NCBI RefSeq assembly: GCF_030035675.1
Contig: NC_084482.1
Location: 176,294,373 to 176,358,372, forward strand
DNA: 64,000 nt
Reading direction: 5' to 3'
Source: Rhineura floridana
Taxonomy: Eukaryota; Chordata; Lepidosauria; Squamata; Rhineuridae
The notes under the pieces were generated by a model. The model ran no database searches. It was given only the letters and a program-made list of their open reading frames with translations, and was not told the origin of the DNA. Positions 12,476 through 23,369 of the stretch are shown piece after piece. A program made the translations under genes and the position numbers. Numbering within the stretch: the stretch's first letter is position 1; each line of letters starts with the position of its first letter.

Positions 12476-13002
12476 CACGAGAGTGGCTGTATACTATAGC
12501 CAGCATGGATTTTTCACATTCTGTAATGTTAAACTGAAAATACCCCCCAGGCCATTCTGATGCTTCCCATAAGCTCATTTCAAAACAAAACCTTACAAAG
12601 TGTATAGTCCTGAACTCAGATATGCTTGCTTAACAACCCTCTCAATTTTCATGGCGATACACAAAACAGTCGGACAGAATCGAGAGTTCAAAGTCTAAAA
12701 AGAGAGAAAAAAACCTCAGAGCCCCTTTGGACTTCTTTCTCTGACAGTTCTCATAATCTGTTGAAATTCATTAAAAATCAGCCAAGTTCACAGAGTACCT
12801 GTAATCCTAATACTGACCTTGCCGCATACTCTGACCTTCATCTTCTGCAGTTTAAAAGTTAAAAAAATGCCTGGCTGATTTTTAATTAATTTAACAAATT
12901 TTGGTTGGAAGCCAATGATAAGGGCGGGCATGCTCGGTAAGAACCAACTGTCAGTGTTCTAAAAGCATCACAGCTGCTGGGCTTGGCTAGTCAGGGGGCC
13001 AC
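12476..13002. other. Sequence without recognised gene or repeat
   Basis: Contains a 78-codon plus-strand open frame (12626-12862) with no domain. Nothing else seen. Confidence 0.45.
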
Positions 13003-13110
13003 ACCCACACCAGACTTTGATTTCACTTGAGACAGTCATGGCTTCCCTCAGAGAATCCTGGCAAGTGTCGTTTGTGAGTGGTTGCAACACCTGCAATCAG
13101 CCCAAATCAT
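13003..13110. repeat. Palindromic MITE fragment (TTTAAAGCAYATGGCTT family)
   Basis: GGCCACACCCACACCAGACT, CATGGCTTCCCTCAGAGAAT and CCTGGCAAGTGTCGTTTGTG correspond to the left half of the MITE at 5185-5352. The right arm is missing. Confidence 0.6.
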
Positions 13111-14157
13111 AGAAAGAAGACATGTGCTGTGCTGATCTTGTTTTAGCAGGGAGGAAGCAACATTATTAAGACAGTTGATATAGTTCAGATGGTCACTTTA
13201 AATATGTCTGATTTACTTTGCAATTTTAGTGACGTTTCCATAGGAAATCATTTTCTTTTGTTTCTATTTCTGTGAATATGTGAAGTAGAGCAAAATTTGC
13301 ACTAAAAAAACTCCAAACATAATTGTGGAATAATGGCACTGACTTCTGCAGAATAGTCTCCAGTGGACCTCAGGAGTGTCTCAATTTGCACAAGGTAAAA
13401 CAGTGGGAGGAAAAATATATTCTAGCAAAGTTCTAGGTATGCTCTGTTTTTAATTGACCATGCCCACCTTGCCTTAAATGAAGTGGTTTAAACATAGCAG
13501 GCTGAAAACATGCATCCTCTTTTTCCCCACAGCTAAGAGCCATTGCTGAAGTAGCAACATATTGTAATCAGTCTGATTTTACATCAAAGTGCAGTTTCAG
13601 ATTCAACTGTTAATGCACCCAAAACAGAAATAGAACATAACCTCCAATTTGAAACACAAAAGGCTGTCTTCACCATCATATGACATTGACCAATAAAAAG
13701 GCTTTGAAATTAATAAAATAAATTTGACACAGATTTCTAGGATGAATAATGAAGGAAATAAAATTTTCTAGTTTAGATTCTCTGTAGAAACATTAGTAAC
13801 ACAGGAAAGAAGCAAAGTAAGAAGAACACCAACAAACATAGAAAAATATAATTCTCTATCTTTGGAGATGGCAGGTGTTGCCACCACTCACCATATGCTC
13901 AGAGGCACATGTTACCAAATTCTTCCAAGCTACACAGCAAGTGGAATGGACTGTGAAAGACCAACCCAAATTGTGTTTGCATTCTGACAAATTTGTAGGG
14001 CAGTCCAATATCTCAGAGAGGAGTTCAGGTCTCTTGCTCCCCTGGTGCATTCACTATAGCTGCCCAATTTCCCTCCTTTTTAAAGTTTGATAGAAATATC
14101 TGTGGGCTATAGGTAAGTTCTTAAACTGCAAGGCTTTTTGCCTAATAGTGAATATAC
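13111..14157. other. Sequence without recognised gene or repeat
   Basis: AT-rich. Open frames of 64-71 codons on opposite strands at 13.86-14.09 kb overlap each other and look fortuitous. Confidence 0.45.
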
Positions 14158-14292
14158 TTATGTTTTGCATGCAGAAGATCCCAAAGCATCACTAGGTAGG
14201 GCTTGGAATGTCCCCGTCTGAAATCCTGGAGAGTTGTTGCCAGTCAGTGTAGACAATACTGACCTAGACGGACCAGTGTTCTGACTCATTTC
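14158..14292 (+). mobile_element. SINE family S2, partial
   Basis: GTCTGAAATCCTGGAGAGTT, GCCAGTCAGTGTAGACAATA and GACCTAGACGGACCAGTGTT match the body of the SINE at 7040-7246. The tRNA-like head is mostly absent. Confidence 0.65.
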
Positions 14293-14463
14293 CATCCATT
14301 TTGATAATGTAAGCCTCCAAGTCCACAGAATACTCTGTGTTCTTGCTGTTTTCTTTAGGGCCAAACATATGCTTCCCATGCTTTAGAGGCTGCTCCTAGG
14401 TTCCTCCAGGTTTGGGAGTGTCTTACTGAATAGCAAAGAGAGGCCTGAAGATCAACTGTTAAC

Positions 14464-14548
14464 ATGGCGTCATCTCACAGGTGGCTGCTTCTCCTTGCTT
14501 CTGTCATCACATTCTTGCTTGCCTGCTTCTCTGGGACAGATGGAAAAG
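14464..14548 (+). CDS. Candidate signal-peptide first exon (weak)
   Basis: An ATG in a fair context (AACATGG) opens a frame of 28 codons. The start is short and polar (MASSHRW), followed by a hydrophobic core (LLLLASVITFLLACF) and a small-residue end (SGTDGK), which is the layout of a secretory signal peptide. The frame meets a consensus donor, AAAAG|GTGAGT, at 14,549 with phase 1. A solo LTR has inserted 12 bases after the donor. No downstream exon could be supported, and I know of no protein matching this leader. It may be a real first exon, a relic, or chance inside an unlisted repeat. Confidence 0.22.
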
Positions 14549-14560
14549 GTGAGTGGCCAC

Positions 14561-15313
14561 TGTGACGGTCCTTCCCTGGCTCTCTCTGTCAGGTTCCTAC
14601 CTGCTCGTGGTTACTGCCTGTCTCTAGGCACCACCAGGGACTCCACCAGTCCGGACTGTCCTTTCTTATGGTTTCTCTCCCCGCTCTAGCACAGATCTCA
14701 ACAGATCCCCCGCACCACCAGTCACGTCCTATATCCAGTAGTCCCAGAGACTCTGCCTGAGTCTCTCTATCTGGTTACCTCTGTGACTGAGTGCTAAAGC
14801 TGTCCCAATCCCTTTGATTTACTCAGACTGCTTATAATTCTGGTTTGCTCTGAATACTTGTGGTGTTATATTCTTCCCTTCACCCGCTGCCACCATTTGT
14901 CACTCTTAAGCCTTGGTTATTTACCTCACCCTCCCTTCTGGTCTGTGAAACCCCAGCCAAGGATCAGGCCTTCGGTAAACCAAATATAGTTTTTATTAGC
15001 TATAACAAAGATAACAGGATTTCTTCATAAGGCACATAAGCATATGGTTTTATCTAATACTAATCCGAACTCCACCCCCCTCCTTCTCCACGCTCTCCTG
15101 GCAAACAACTCTCTCAAGTCCACCAACGTCCACCTCACATCCACCCAGATTTACCTGACATTCTTCCTTTTATACTGTCAGCCATTTTAAACATTCAGCC
15201 AATCATCCAGCATTCTACTGCCCATTCACTCCCCCTCCTCTTTCACTCCACTTACCATGTATCTTCTAAACAAACAGCACTTACCCTATTTACACTAATA
15301 CAGGATCATCACA
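14561..15313 (-). mobile_element. Solo LTR (LTR retrotransposon, family unassigned)
   Basis: A 753-bp unit with inverted ends TGTGACGG...TCATCACA, bounded by a perfect 5-bp TSD GCCAC (14556-14560 and 15314-15318). Read on the minus strand it has a TATAAAAG box near 15,170 and an AATAAA signal near 14,995, in promoter-then-polyA order. No internal coding region remains, so it is the usual product of LTR-LTR recombination. A 5-bp TSD fits gypsy, copia and some endogenous retroviruses. It does not resemble the copia LTRs at 51.9 and 61.7 kb. It is a fossil of moderate age. Confidence 0.75.
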
Positions 15314-15499
15314 GCCACATCTAATGAGGAGGAGGAAGAGCAACAAGAAGGTTCCAGCAGTGGACCATGAGCGCCCTGTTTAGGGACATGAGTCTCAACA
15401 GGTTCCCAGTGATATTATCTCCTGATGCTTGCCCAAGGGATGAATGAGGTGTCTGAGAGAAAGCAGCCTTGGATGCTCTTCCATCCTATGTCTCTGAAT

Positions 15500-15650
15500 C
15501 CCAACTGCTGGGAACAGGAGCAGGAGAGGACTAGCACCCTCATGTTCTGTTTATGGATGTCTTGAAAACATCTGGTTGGCTACTGTGGGAAACAGGAGGT
15601 GGGACTAGAAAGACCTTTGGTCTGTTCCAGTAGGTCTGCTCTGATGTCCC
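15500..15650 (+). mobile_element. CR1 LINE 3' end, short
   Basis: ACATCTGGTTGGCTACTGTG, GGTGGGACTAGAAAGACCTT and CCAGTAGGTCTGCTCTGATG correspond to the last 150 bp of the CR1 consensus visible at 12.4 and 23.9 kb. Diverged. Confidence 0.65.
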
Positions 15651-16630
15651 CCCTACACACACACTTCATAATGTGATCCTTAGTCAGCACACTTAAGTGT
15701 TTCTGCTTCTATGGATCAAAAATGGCTTTAAGCAAAAGTGTTTGGGAAGCTTTCCTCCCTAATGCTTATAAAGTGGACCAGGATCTTTTCAGTGGAAGGC
15801 ATTATTGTAATGGTATTAAAAACATTGCTTGGTTACAATTAATTACTCAGTAAGATAATAAGCATGATTTTGAAGTGTGGGTGTAGGGGGGGTGAGAGAA
15901 AGGCAACCAATTGTTAAATCTGAGAACAGTGCATTATGCTGTCACTGGAATTTCATGCTGCAATCCGGTTGTCTGTAGAGTACTGTGTTTGAATGAGTGC
16001 CAATGAGGAACACAGCTAGCTTTTCCTCAGCGCATTACATGAAAACTCCACAGGACACACATGTTTTTCAAGGTTTCCAAATTGGATCTTAATCCCTGTA
16101 CATTTTGCTGTACCCCTCCCTCCCTTTTTTCCACTCAGGGCCACCACCAGAATCTTAGGCAGAATATTAAGCATTTCATTAAAATGCTGCTAAGTAAATG
16201 CAGAGGAGTGCAGATGCTCCAAAACATCCTTCCAATGCCCTTGGTTACAATATTGCCTTTGATATTATCTGCTCAGCATTTTTAGCATTCAGCCCTTAGA
16301 CAAAAAATGGGAATATGAGACCTTTTAACTCAGGCTTCAAAGACAACACTTCGGAATGTTATGTAATAAATCAATCATTACTACACTTAATAACCTTAAT
16401 GCTTTTCTTTGAAGTGAGGAATCCAGGAGGGAGTCTGGGATGTTTTGAAACAAAAAAAGGGTGGGAAAGAATTATATCATTCTGGTCATTTGATGTAAAG
16501 CTGTTTTATTGATCAGATAAGAAGAAGTGTATGAAATTGGCTGTAGGTAATGGCAGCAATTTTGAATGCTGAATAAAAAAAATTCCAACATATGCTTGAT
16601 AGACAGAAAGTTCAGTATTATCCCATCTAG
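15651..16630. other. Sequence without recognised gene or repeat
   Basis: A pyrimidine tract followed by CAG at 16115-16139 looks like a splice acceptor ahead of a 50-codon open frame. No partner exon or domain supports it. Confidence 0.4.
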
Positions 16631-16930
16631 GGTGCCTCCACATTGTCACTATTTTGCAGGAGGGTTTCAAGTGCATACTGTAAATTTCAGTTTGTGTAAT
16701 TAAAGTGGTTTAAAGTGCTCTGTTATCCTAGTGTGACAAATCCACTTTAACAAAGAAACCATTTTTTTGCGTTTAGGAAAGCAACGGAAATATATAGAAA
16801 AGTGTGGTATCAGCAACAGTTTAATGGGAAGATGTATAAACACCTTGCAAGCAAAGCAGGGTAAGTGCCCATTGACCTATAACTACCTTGCAAACAAATC
16901 AGAATTAATGTTGAATAAAGACTGGACATA
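16631..16930 (+). repeat. Unclassified interspersed repeat, family Z, copy 1
   Basis: AGGGTGCCTCCACATTGTCA, the AGGAAAGCAACGGAAATATA region and CTAACCTCCATGTAAACTTT have diverged counterparts in the same order at 34.88-35.13 kb. The shared layout marks a dispersed repeat and not exons. Confidence 0.5.
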
Positions 16931-17499
16931 ATCTAACCTCCATGTAAACTTTGTGCAAGGATGAATGCTCAATAAAGTCATCTGGAGGATGCAGTCATTC
17001 AGATTCCTTCAATCCAGTCTACCTATGCACTGGGCATCATATACGAGTCTGTCTTATTTTCCTAAGAAGCCCTATTACAAGGAGATCATACAATTTTGGG
17101 GAGTGGGGAGGGTCTGTTTGTTTTATTTTTCCTGAAGATAAGGAAGTATGATCTTATATCTCATTGCAAAACAGAACTGCTACACATATACTCACCTCTA
17201 GACCCACTGTATGCCTGGTTTAAATCTGTATATTAGATGGAAGCATTCTGTGGATTACATTTCTTCTCTTTGAATTATTTTTTCATCTTTCTGAAAGACA
17301 AGTTTATTTATGGTACCTTGCCATAATCTAAAGACTAATGGAAGAAAAGTAATCGAGGGAATTTGAAAAAAGAATAAAAACTTTGGGATGATTTTCATTT
17401 GTACTGTAGCAATTCACTGCACTATAGAAAGATTTTTGCCTGACCATTTCTTTAAATCATTAGTCTTTTTCACTAATGGCTTCTAATTTAAGGCAAACA
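16931..17499. other. Sequence without recognised gene or repeat
   Basis: AT-rich. I see no exon, repeat copy or structure. Confidence 0.45.
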
Positions 17500-18290
17500 A
17501 TCTGTTCAGGTTCTTATAAATTTGTACTCCCCAAAATCAGAAAGATTTTTGACAGGTAGGTATACCAATATTGGTTTGATTCGGGGAGGGGTGGTGCCAA
17601 TAATAACATACATGGCTTCTGATTTCTCATAACTGATGAAGAGACAAGCTGTTTCCTTATATCTCAAGTTCTGCCTATACTTTTTGAATCACCACTACAA
17701 GGTCACTCACCATGAGAGCTACATCGTCTGCATATAAAATCATAAGCTGTTCTTTGCCCTTCACCCACTACCTTTTTATCACTGGATTCTGTCTTACGGC
17801 CACCGCCTGATGCTTAAAGTAAAGAGTGGGGAGGGGGGAAAGCCCTGTTTTTTCCTTTGAGCTATCAATATTGAGACAGAATTTAAAGGCATTTGTTCAT
17901 GCCACTGCTCTACTTCTTTGAAAAACCTGGATAGAGCTCTTATAAAGTTGTTTCCCCAATTGGAATGTTTGGAATAAAAAAACCCATTCTAAGCAATCAA
18001 AGGCTTTATAAGCATCCAGCATCACCAATGTTAGGAGATTGGTAGTTTGTTTCCTATGATAAACGATACTGAGGATTTACTGCATTAGAACATATATTTG
18101 ATGGTCTGGTATAAGCCCAGTTTGATGTGATTTAACCTGTTTTTGGTACTGAACTGTACAATTTTTGATCTTGTGTAATAATGTAATAGGGTAGTAAGGC
18201 CCCATGTCCATTAAATCCCAGCCAGGTTTGAGGGATAGCGCATGAACAGTACTACATTACTGATATCTTTCCAAATATCATTAAATAAAA
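17500..18290 (-). pseudogene. L1-type ORF2 reverse-transcriptase relic
   Basis: Read on the minus strand, decayed frames show L1-like RT landmarks in the right order. Near 18,000 is LDAYKAFDCLEW, corresponding to the L1 motif A LDAEKAFDRVEW. Near 17,740 is EQLMILYADDVALMVSDL, containing the YADD catalytic box. Several stops and frameshifts separate the pieces, and neither the endonuclease nor the C-terminal domain is present. It is a 5'- and 3'-truncated L1 fragment with no promoter or tail left. Confidence 0.75.
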
Positions 18291-18784
18291 TAGCCAAATG
18301 AAGTATCCAGGCCAGGCTCCAGCAGTGGCCGAGGGCCCAGGAATGCAGAGGGGCCCCTCACTGGCCCCAGCGGAATGGGATCTGCTGCTTGTTGCTGATC
18401 CTATCCTATTCCAATGGACAGGAAGTGTTTCCCCATCCCCCAGCTTCTCTTTTTCTCTGATTCATGAGAGTGAGGGGAAATTGAGGGGTTAATACCATGG
18501 AGTTGAAAAGCTGAGCCCAGAGAGTCTCCTCAACCTGGCAACTGTCTCATTCAGTGCTGATGTTGAGATTGTTTAGGCTAGTTGCTTCCTAGGTTCTGTA
18601 TTAACCCCTTAAATGCCCTCCAGGAGAAGGGCAGAAGGAAAGAGCAGTGGTGGCCGCTCCAAGCCAGGCTGGATCATGAAGGAGCAGAGGAAGAGGAAAT
18701 CTGGGAACTTCTACAGATGAGTGGCAGCCTTTTGAAGAAGTCTGATGGACCTAGCTTTCATTACAAGGGTAACCCAAATGATCA
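18291..18784. other. Sequence without recognised gene
   Basis: 18,310-18,375 is GC-rich and resembles the terminal stretch of the hAT-like repeats (CAGGCCAGGCTCCAGCAGTG), but no second end was found. Confidence 0.35.
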
Positions 18785-18975
18785 GCTACCCGACGAAAGG
18801 TTACAATGTCAGGGGTTTTTAGCCTGGAAAAATGGTGAGTAATGGGGCACATGAGAGCTATATATAAAATTATGCATAGTGTGGAGAAAATGGATAGAGA
18901 GGAATTTCATTCCCTTTCTCAGAATAATGGGGCCTTATGTCATCCAATGAAGCTAAATAGTGGGAGATTAAGGAC
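18785..18975 (+). mobile_element. CR1 LINE, left part of a split copy
   Basis: TTTTTAGCCTGGAAAAATGG, AATTATGCATAGTGTGGAGA and CATCCAATGAAGCTAAATAG are CR1 ORF2-end sequence. It stops at TAAGGACA, where an L2 3' end has inserted, and resumes at 19,303. Confidence 0.75.
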
Positions 18976-19302
18976 ATTCCCTCCCCTTGAATATTAGGCA
19001 GGCACCATCTCTGCTATCTTTTTGGCGCCTTTTGAAGACTCGTCTTTCAACAAGTCTTTTAAGTTGAGACCTATCCCAGTCTGCGTCTGTGTTAGAATTG
19101 CTTGTTAATATGTTTTTTTAATGATATGTTTTTAACCCTTTTTTGATGTTTTTAAAGCTTTTTTTAAAAAATGGTTTTAATGTTTTGTTTTAATGTATTT
19201 TAAGGTTTGTTTTTATGATGTTATAAAGTGTTTTTAGCATTTCTGTTTGCTGCTCTGGGCTCCTGCTGGAAGGAAGGGCAGGATATCAGTCAATCAATGA
19301 AT
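18976..19302 (+). mobile_element. L2-clade LINE 3' end inserted in CR1
   Basis: Nearly identical in layout to the end of the L2 element at 51.28-51.62 kb: TATTAGGCAGGCACCATCTC, CTTTTGAAGACTCGTCTTTC, AAGTTGAGACCTATCCCAGT, then GCTGCTCTGGGCTCCTGCTG and a CAATCAATGAATAC tail. Severely 5'-truncated, about 330 bp. Confidence 0.8.
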
Positions 19303-19600
19303 ACAAAAGGAAGTACTTTTTCACACAGCACATATTTAAATGAAATGAAAAAGCGGGAATGGACAGATTTATGGAGGATAAGGCTACTAATGGCTAGTAG
19401 TCACAATGGCTGTGTACTGTTTCCAGGATCAGAGGTGGGATGCCTCTGAATACCATTTGCTAAGGATTGCAAGCAGAAAAATGTTGTTGTGTTCATGGCT
19501 TGTGGGGTAGCACAGACATCCAGGTGGCCACTATGAGAAATAAATGTTGGACTAGATGGGCATTTGGTTTGATCCAGCCCTTCTTTTGCCCTTAATTGTT
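19303..19600 (+). mobile_element. CR1 LINE, right part of a split copy
   Basis: ACAAAAGGAAGTACTTTTTC picks up where the left part stopped. It continues through GGAGGATAAGGCTACTAATG to GTTGGACTAGATGGGCATTT and GATCCAGCCCTTCTTTTGC. Confidence 0.75.
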
Positions 19601-19689
19601 CCTTTCTGTAATTCTTCTAGTAATATTGCATCCTCTCTCAGAGTAGGCGACTCTCACAGTATGCAGTATTCGAAATCCAGCTGTGCTTA

Positions 19690-19973
19690 AGATTGGCATT
19701 CACCTGTGACACGGCCTTTTCAACGGTGGCTCCGCATTTGAGGAATGCTGTCCCCAGTGAGGTGTGTCTCTCTCCTTCATTACTAGGAGGAATTTGAAAA
19801 CATTTCTGTTTACCCAGGGATTTGATTGCTGAAGGAGACTATTCCTGGCAACCTGGAGATTGCTGGATAAAAGAATGTTTTTATCTGTAACTGATTTTAG
19901 AATGTCTTTATTTGTTTTTAGAACTTTTTTGCTAAATTATTGATGTGTTTAATAATAATAATAATAATAATAA
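19690..19973 (+). mobile_element. L2-clade LINE 3' end
   Basis: ACGGCCTTTTCAACGGTGGC, AACATTTCTGTTTACCCAGG and GGCAACCTGGAGATTGCTGG match the copy nested at 39.34-39.68 kb. It ends in an (AAT)n run at 19,951-19,973. Confidence 0.75.
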
Positions 19974-20224
19974 TTTACGTTGATCTGGAAAGTATTCCCC
20001 ATAGGTAGAAAGTTTGAAATCAGCAGGTCTAGCACTATAGAACAGACCTTCAATATATTTAATTTTTGAATGGTAGAAGGCTGGAATGTCTGCAAATTTG
20101 GGACTTTTAGCAAGAGGAGGAGGTGGTTGGAGAGGCAAAGGAGAAAACACCTTTGCAGTGCAGAAGGATGGCAGTGTGGGGAGTGTCCTTGCTCCGTTGC
20201 CTATAGTACCTGACACTGGGTTGG

Positions 20225-20402
20225 TTGATCTCTACAGATAACTCTTCCTAGCAACCTTGAAATTATTAACTGTTGAGGGCAAGGTTGTTTTAAAATGTTT
20301 TTAAATATGTCACATATGCCTTTATTTTAATTGTACTGTTTTTGCTACTTTGTTGTTTGACACCCTTGGGAGGAAGGGCAGGATAGAAATTTTAACAACA
20401 AC
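20225..20402 (+). mobile_element. L2-clade LINE 3' tail
   Basis: AACTCTTCCTAGCAACCTTG, CACCCTTGGGAGGAAGGGCA and GGATAGAAATTTTAACAACAAC form the L2 terminal region with an (AAC)n tail. Confidence 0.65.
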
Positions 20403-22034
20403 GGATTCAAACCATCGGGTGATATGCTGGTCTATCAAAAGTTTCATGATACATCAGACAGCATGTATGTATATAGTGGTGGCCAGTGTAGAATGATGTT
20501 TTCATATGATAAACTTCAAATGTCATCAGGACTGGCTACTACAATATTTCTTTTCTGAGAGCATCAGCTTTCATTCTTTCTAAACCCCTCTGTAGCAATT
20601 TGATAATATTTGTCTGAATGTTTTATCCCTTTCTGAGGACTGATCCACATAACTATTTTATCAAGACAAAATGGGTGTTACTGCAGCCCTGTAGCCAGGG
20701 TGGGGCAAATGGGTGCACCCCTCCCCAGATTTTTTTTGAGAAAATTTTTATTATTGTTATTTGTGACATGACAGACAATGACAGCCTCCATGTAAAGAAT
20801 GATAGCTTGTTTTAAGATCAATTTAAGAACAGGACCCTCTGAAAAAATCAGTGAAGGCAAGTGCACAACAAAAGCCTCATGTGGAAGACCCCCAAAAGTC
20901 TGCTCACTCAAGGCTTTCCCTAACTGAGGGTAGATTTTTCATGATCATAATCACTTTGTAATTACTTAAGTGATCCTGAAAAAGCAGTCTGTATAGTAAC
21001 ATGTCCCTTGTATTATGGGCTACAGTTAGACTTCACCCATTGGACTTCCCATTGTTCTGCTTTTTAATTTCAGTTGTGTTCTCTACCCAGCCAGCAATAA
21101 AGAAGCATATTTGTTTTCCTGCAGCAAAAAGTAAGAGTTTGTTTATTCTGCAGTTATGATGAGTAGAGCAGGATGGGGTGCTTATTGCTAAAGGGTGAAA
21201 TAAAGAGATAACTTAAAATGATCTGGGGGAAAAAGTCTACCCTAAGTTACCCTTTACTCTTTTAAATCACTCACTGTACTCACAATCATAGTGGTGATTT
21301 GTTTCTTCTTTATCTTGAGTACTTGATGGCAAAGGATAAAAACAACCCTAGAGGAATAAAAACACTGTTGTGGACACTACAGTTGGCTGTCTGGCTGGCC
21401 TCCTAGGCTGTAACTCAAGCCTATTTTCTGGTTTTCCCAATGTGTGCAGCTTAACATGAGGCCTTTTCAGGGTTTCTGGGCAGAAAAGTCAACCCAGCAC
21501 CCACTAAAAAAAATCCTATTGTTTTCCACAGTTAGTTTTCAATCTCTTAGTTAGTTCTTTATATAGCAACCAGTTAAAAAGTTTTCCTTTGATTTTTTGA
21601 CAGAAAGGAACATCCAAAGATCAGGAACAAGAATAGAAGGAGGGACTCTCAAGGAAGAATTAACACCTTTTGGCATCCCCTTGTTTACTGTATCCTTAAC
21701 ATCCTTGTTTCTTATGAATCAAAAAAATATCCCAATCATTTAATTCCTTGTATTCATACTAAATTTTCTGTTAAATTGTCATTTCCGTAGCCCATTATGT
21801 AAGTTAACACACTCTCTGCATGTAAGATAATTGAGCGGAAAGGGCACTCCTTTCCCTTCCCCTGGCTTGGCCAGCACATCCTCTCTACTAGTGAGGGGTG
21901 GGTTTGGCTGGCACTATGCACCTGCACCCCCAATGCCATACCTAGAAATGTGACTGCACTGCCTAACAAGGAAGGGTGGCTACAGGTCTGGGGTACCAAC
22001 TGAGTGGTGAGCCATGACTTCATATAGCACAGCA
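20403..22034. other. Sequence without recognised gene or repeat
   Basis: Overlapping 65- and 77-codon frames on opposite strands at 20.6-20.9 kb are not supported as genes. No repeat family recognised. Confidence 0.4.
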
Positions 22035-22140
22035 GGTCCCTCGTTCAATCCCTCACATCTCCATTTAAAAGCATGAGGCAGAAGGTGATGGGAAGGACTT
22101 CAGTTTGAGACCCTGAACATTTCTGCTAGTCAGGGTTATA
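22035..22140 (+). mobile_element. SINE family S2, diverged fragment
   Basis: CGTTCAATCCCTCACATCTC (B-box region) and ACCCTGAACATTTCTGCTAG follow the S2 order seen at 7.1 kb. Confidence 0.45.
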
Positions 22141-22512
22141 TGCATAAAATGGGGTTTTTACTCTCAGATTCCTCTCAGTGGATCAGAGCATAAGAATCTA
22201 TAGTATGGGTGACCTTTATAATACAGGGCCTGCGTTTAGCCCCAAAGTCATGAGATGTGAGAACTGGCTTGCTAATCTCTGGAAGACACGTACCAACAGA
22301 GTTAACTAGTAATACCGAAGGTTCCAATGCACTCTAGGAACAACATCAAGGCTACACGGAACCACAAGACCTAAGGAAGAATGAGATCTTTTGTATCTGG
22401 TGAAGGTTACAATAAGGGCAGAGCTTTGGCTCACAGGCTAGATACAGAAGTTCCATTCTGACCTAGAGTCTCACAGCATTCTTCAGGAAAGGTATATTCA
22501 CCCCAAACTCTC

Positions 22513-22619
22513 TTTTCCTTCCTTCCTTCCTTCCTTCCTTCCTTCCTTCCTTCCTTCCTTCCTTCCTTCCTTCCTTCCTTCCTTCCTTCCTTTCTTTCTT
22601 TCTTTCTTTCTTTCTTTCG
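22513..22619 (+). repeat. (CCTT)n/(CTTT)n microsatellite
   Basis: About 19 CCTT units pass into seven CTTT units with no interruption. The clean units suggest a currently length-variable tract. Confidence 0.97.
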
Positions 22620-23142
22620 TGGTGCAACTTTGAATATGATAAGGTTTAGGTCTCTGTCTTATACTATCTATAATGCCAGGGAATAGATGACTGGGTAAAG
22701 TTAGACACTGCTTGTATTAATTGTAGTTGTAAATACTATATTTTACCTGTTTCCTCTTTCAATAAACCAACCTTTGTTTTACTTTTTGTGTGCTTTATTG
22801 GGGTTAAAGGTGGATTTATACACATATAAGAGTGATGTGTGGGTTTAATTCTAGCAGAAGATTCTGCCACACTCTCAGGGATGGCGTTTGAATTCCCAGT
22901 GGGTATACACGCATATGGGGATTCACATATACACCTGTAACAGGGTAGACAGAACTCAGCTATGTGGACAAAATAGTCTGTCCTTGTTTAGGACAGCTTC
23001 CTATGATCTAAATACATTTTTTCCCGTTCTGTCACTTGGTCAGGTTTGCATCTCGGTCTAATACTCTTCTAGAAATGTTGTAAATTTTCTGTCTGATTTG
23101 AACATTCACTCCTTACCATGAATCTTCTGATCCTGGCTTTAA
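22620..23142. other. Sequence without recognised gene or repeat
   Basis: CTTTCAATAAACCAACCTTT at 22,757 contains a polyadenylation-like AATAAA, but no transcript-like sequence lies upstream. Confidence 0.4.
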
Positions 23143-23275
23143 AGCAGGGGTGAGGAACTTGTGGCCTTCCAGATATTGCTGGACCACACCTGCTAACATC
23201 CCTGATCATGCTGGCTGAGGCTGATAGTTGTTGTAGTACAGGATCATCCAGAAGGTCACAAGGCCCCATCCCTAC
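23143..23275. repeat. Foldback MITE (CTACAACTCCCAT family)
   Basis: AGGGGTGAGGAACTTGTGGC on the left and GAAGGTCACAAGGCCCCATCCC on the right flank the ATGCTGGCTGAGGCTGATAG core. Arms are diverged. Confidence 0.7.
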
Positions 23276-23369
23276 AAAGCCCCTTGGATTAATTCAGGAT
23301 AGCGTCCACACAGAACTCTTTCGGTTCAGTCCCTCCCTCCCCATTTTGAAATTCCTGGCATCCTTTCCA

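Noticed and set aside
16139-16285. A pyrimidine tract plus CAG followed by about 49 open codons
   Set aside because: Acceptor-like, but no donor or partner exon in a compatible phase, and no domain.
16777-16860. An 84-bp segment with a TTTAG acceptor-like left edge and a CAGG|GTAAGT donor, in phase with the signal-peptide frame at 14.46 kb
   Set aside because: It lies inside interspersed repeat family Z (second copy at 34.9 kb), two of its three frames are open, and no protein family fits. The phase match is likely chance.
22513-22619. Regular CCTT spacing considered as a CRISPR-like or satellite array
   Set aside because: A 4-bp unit with no spacers: a simple microsatellite in a vertebrate genome.
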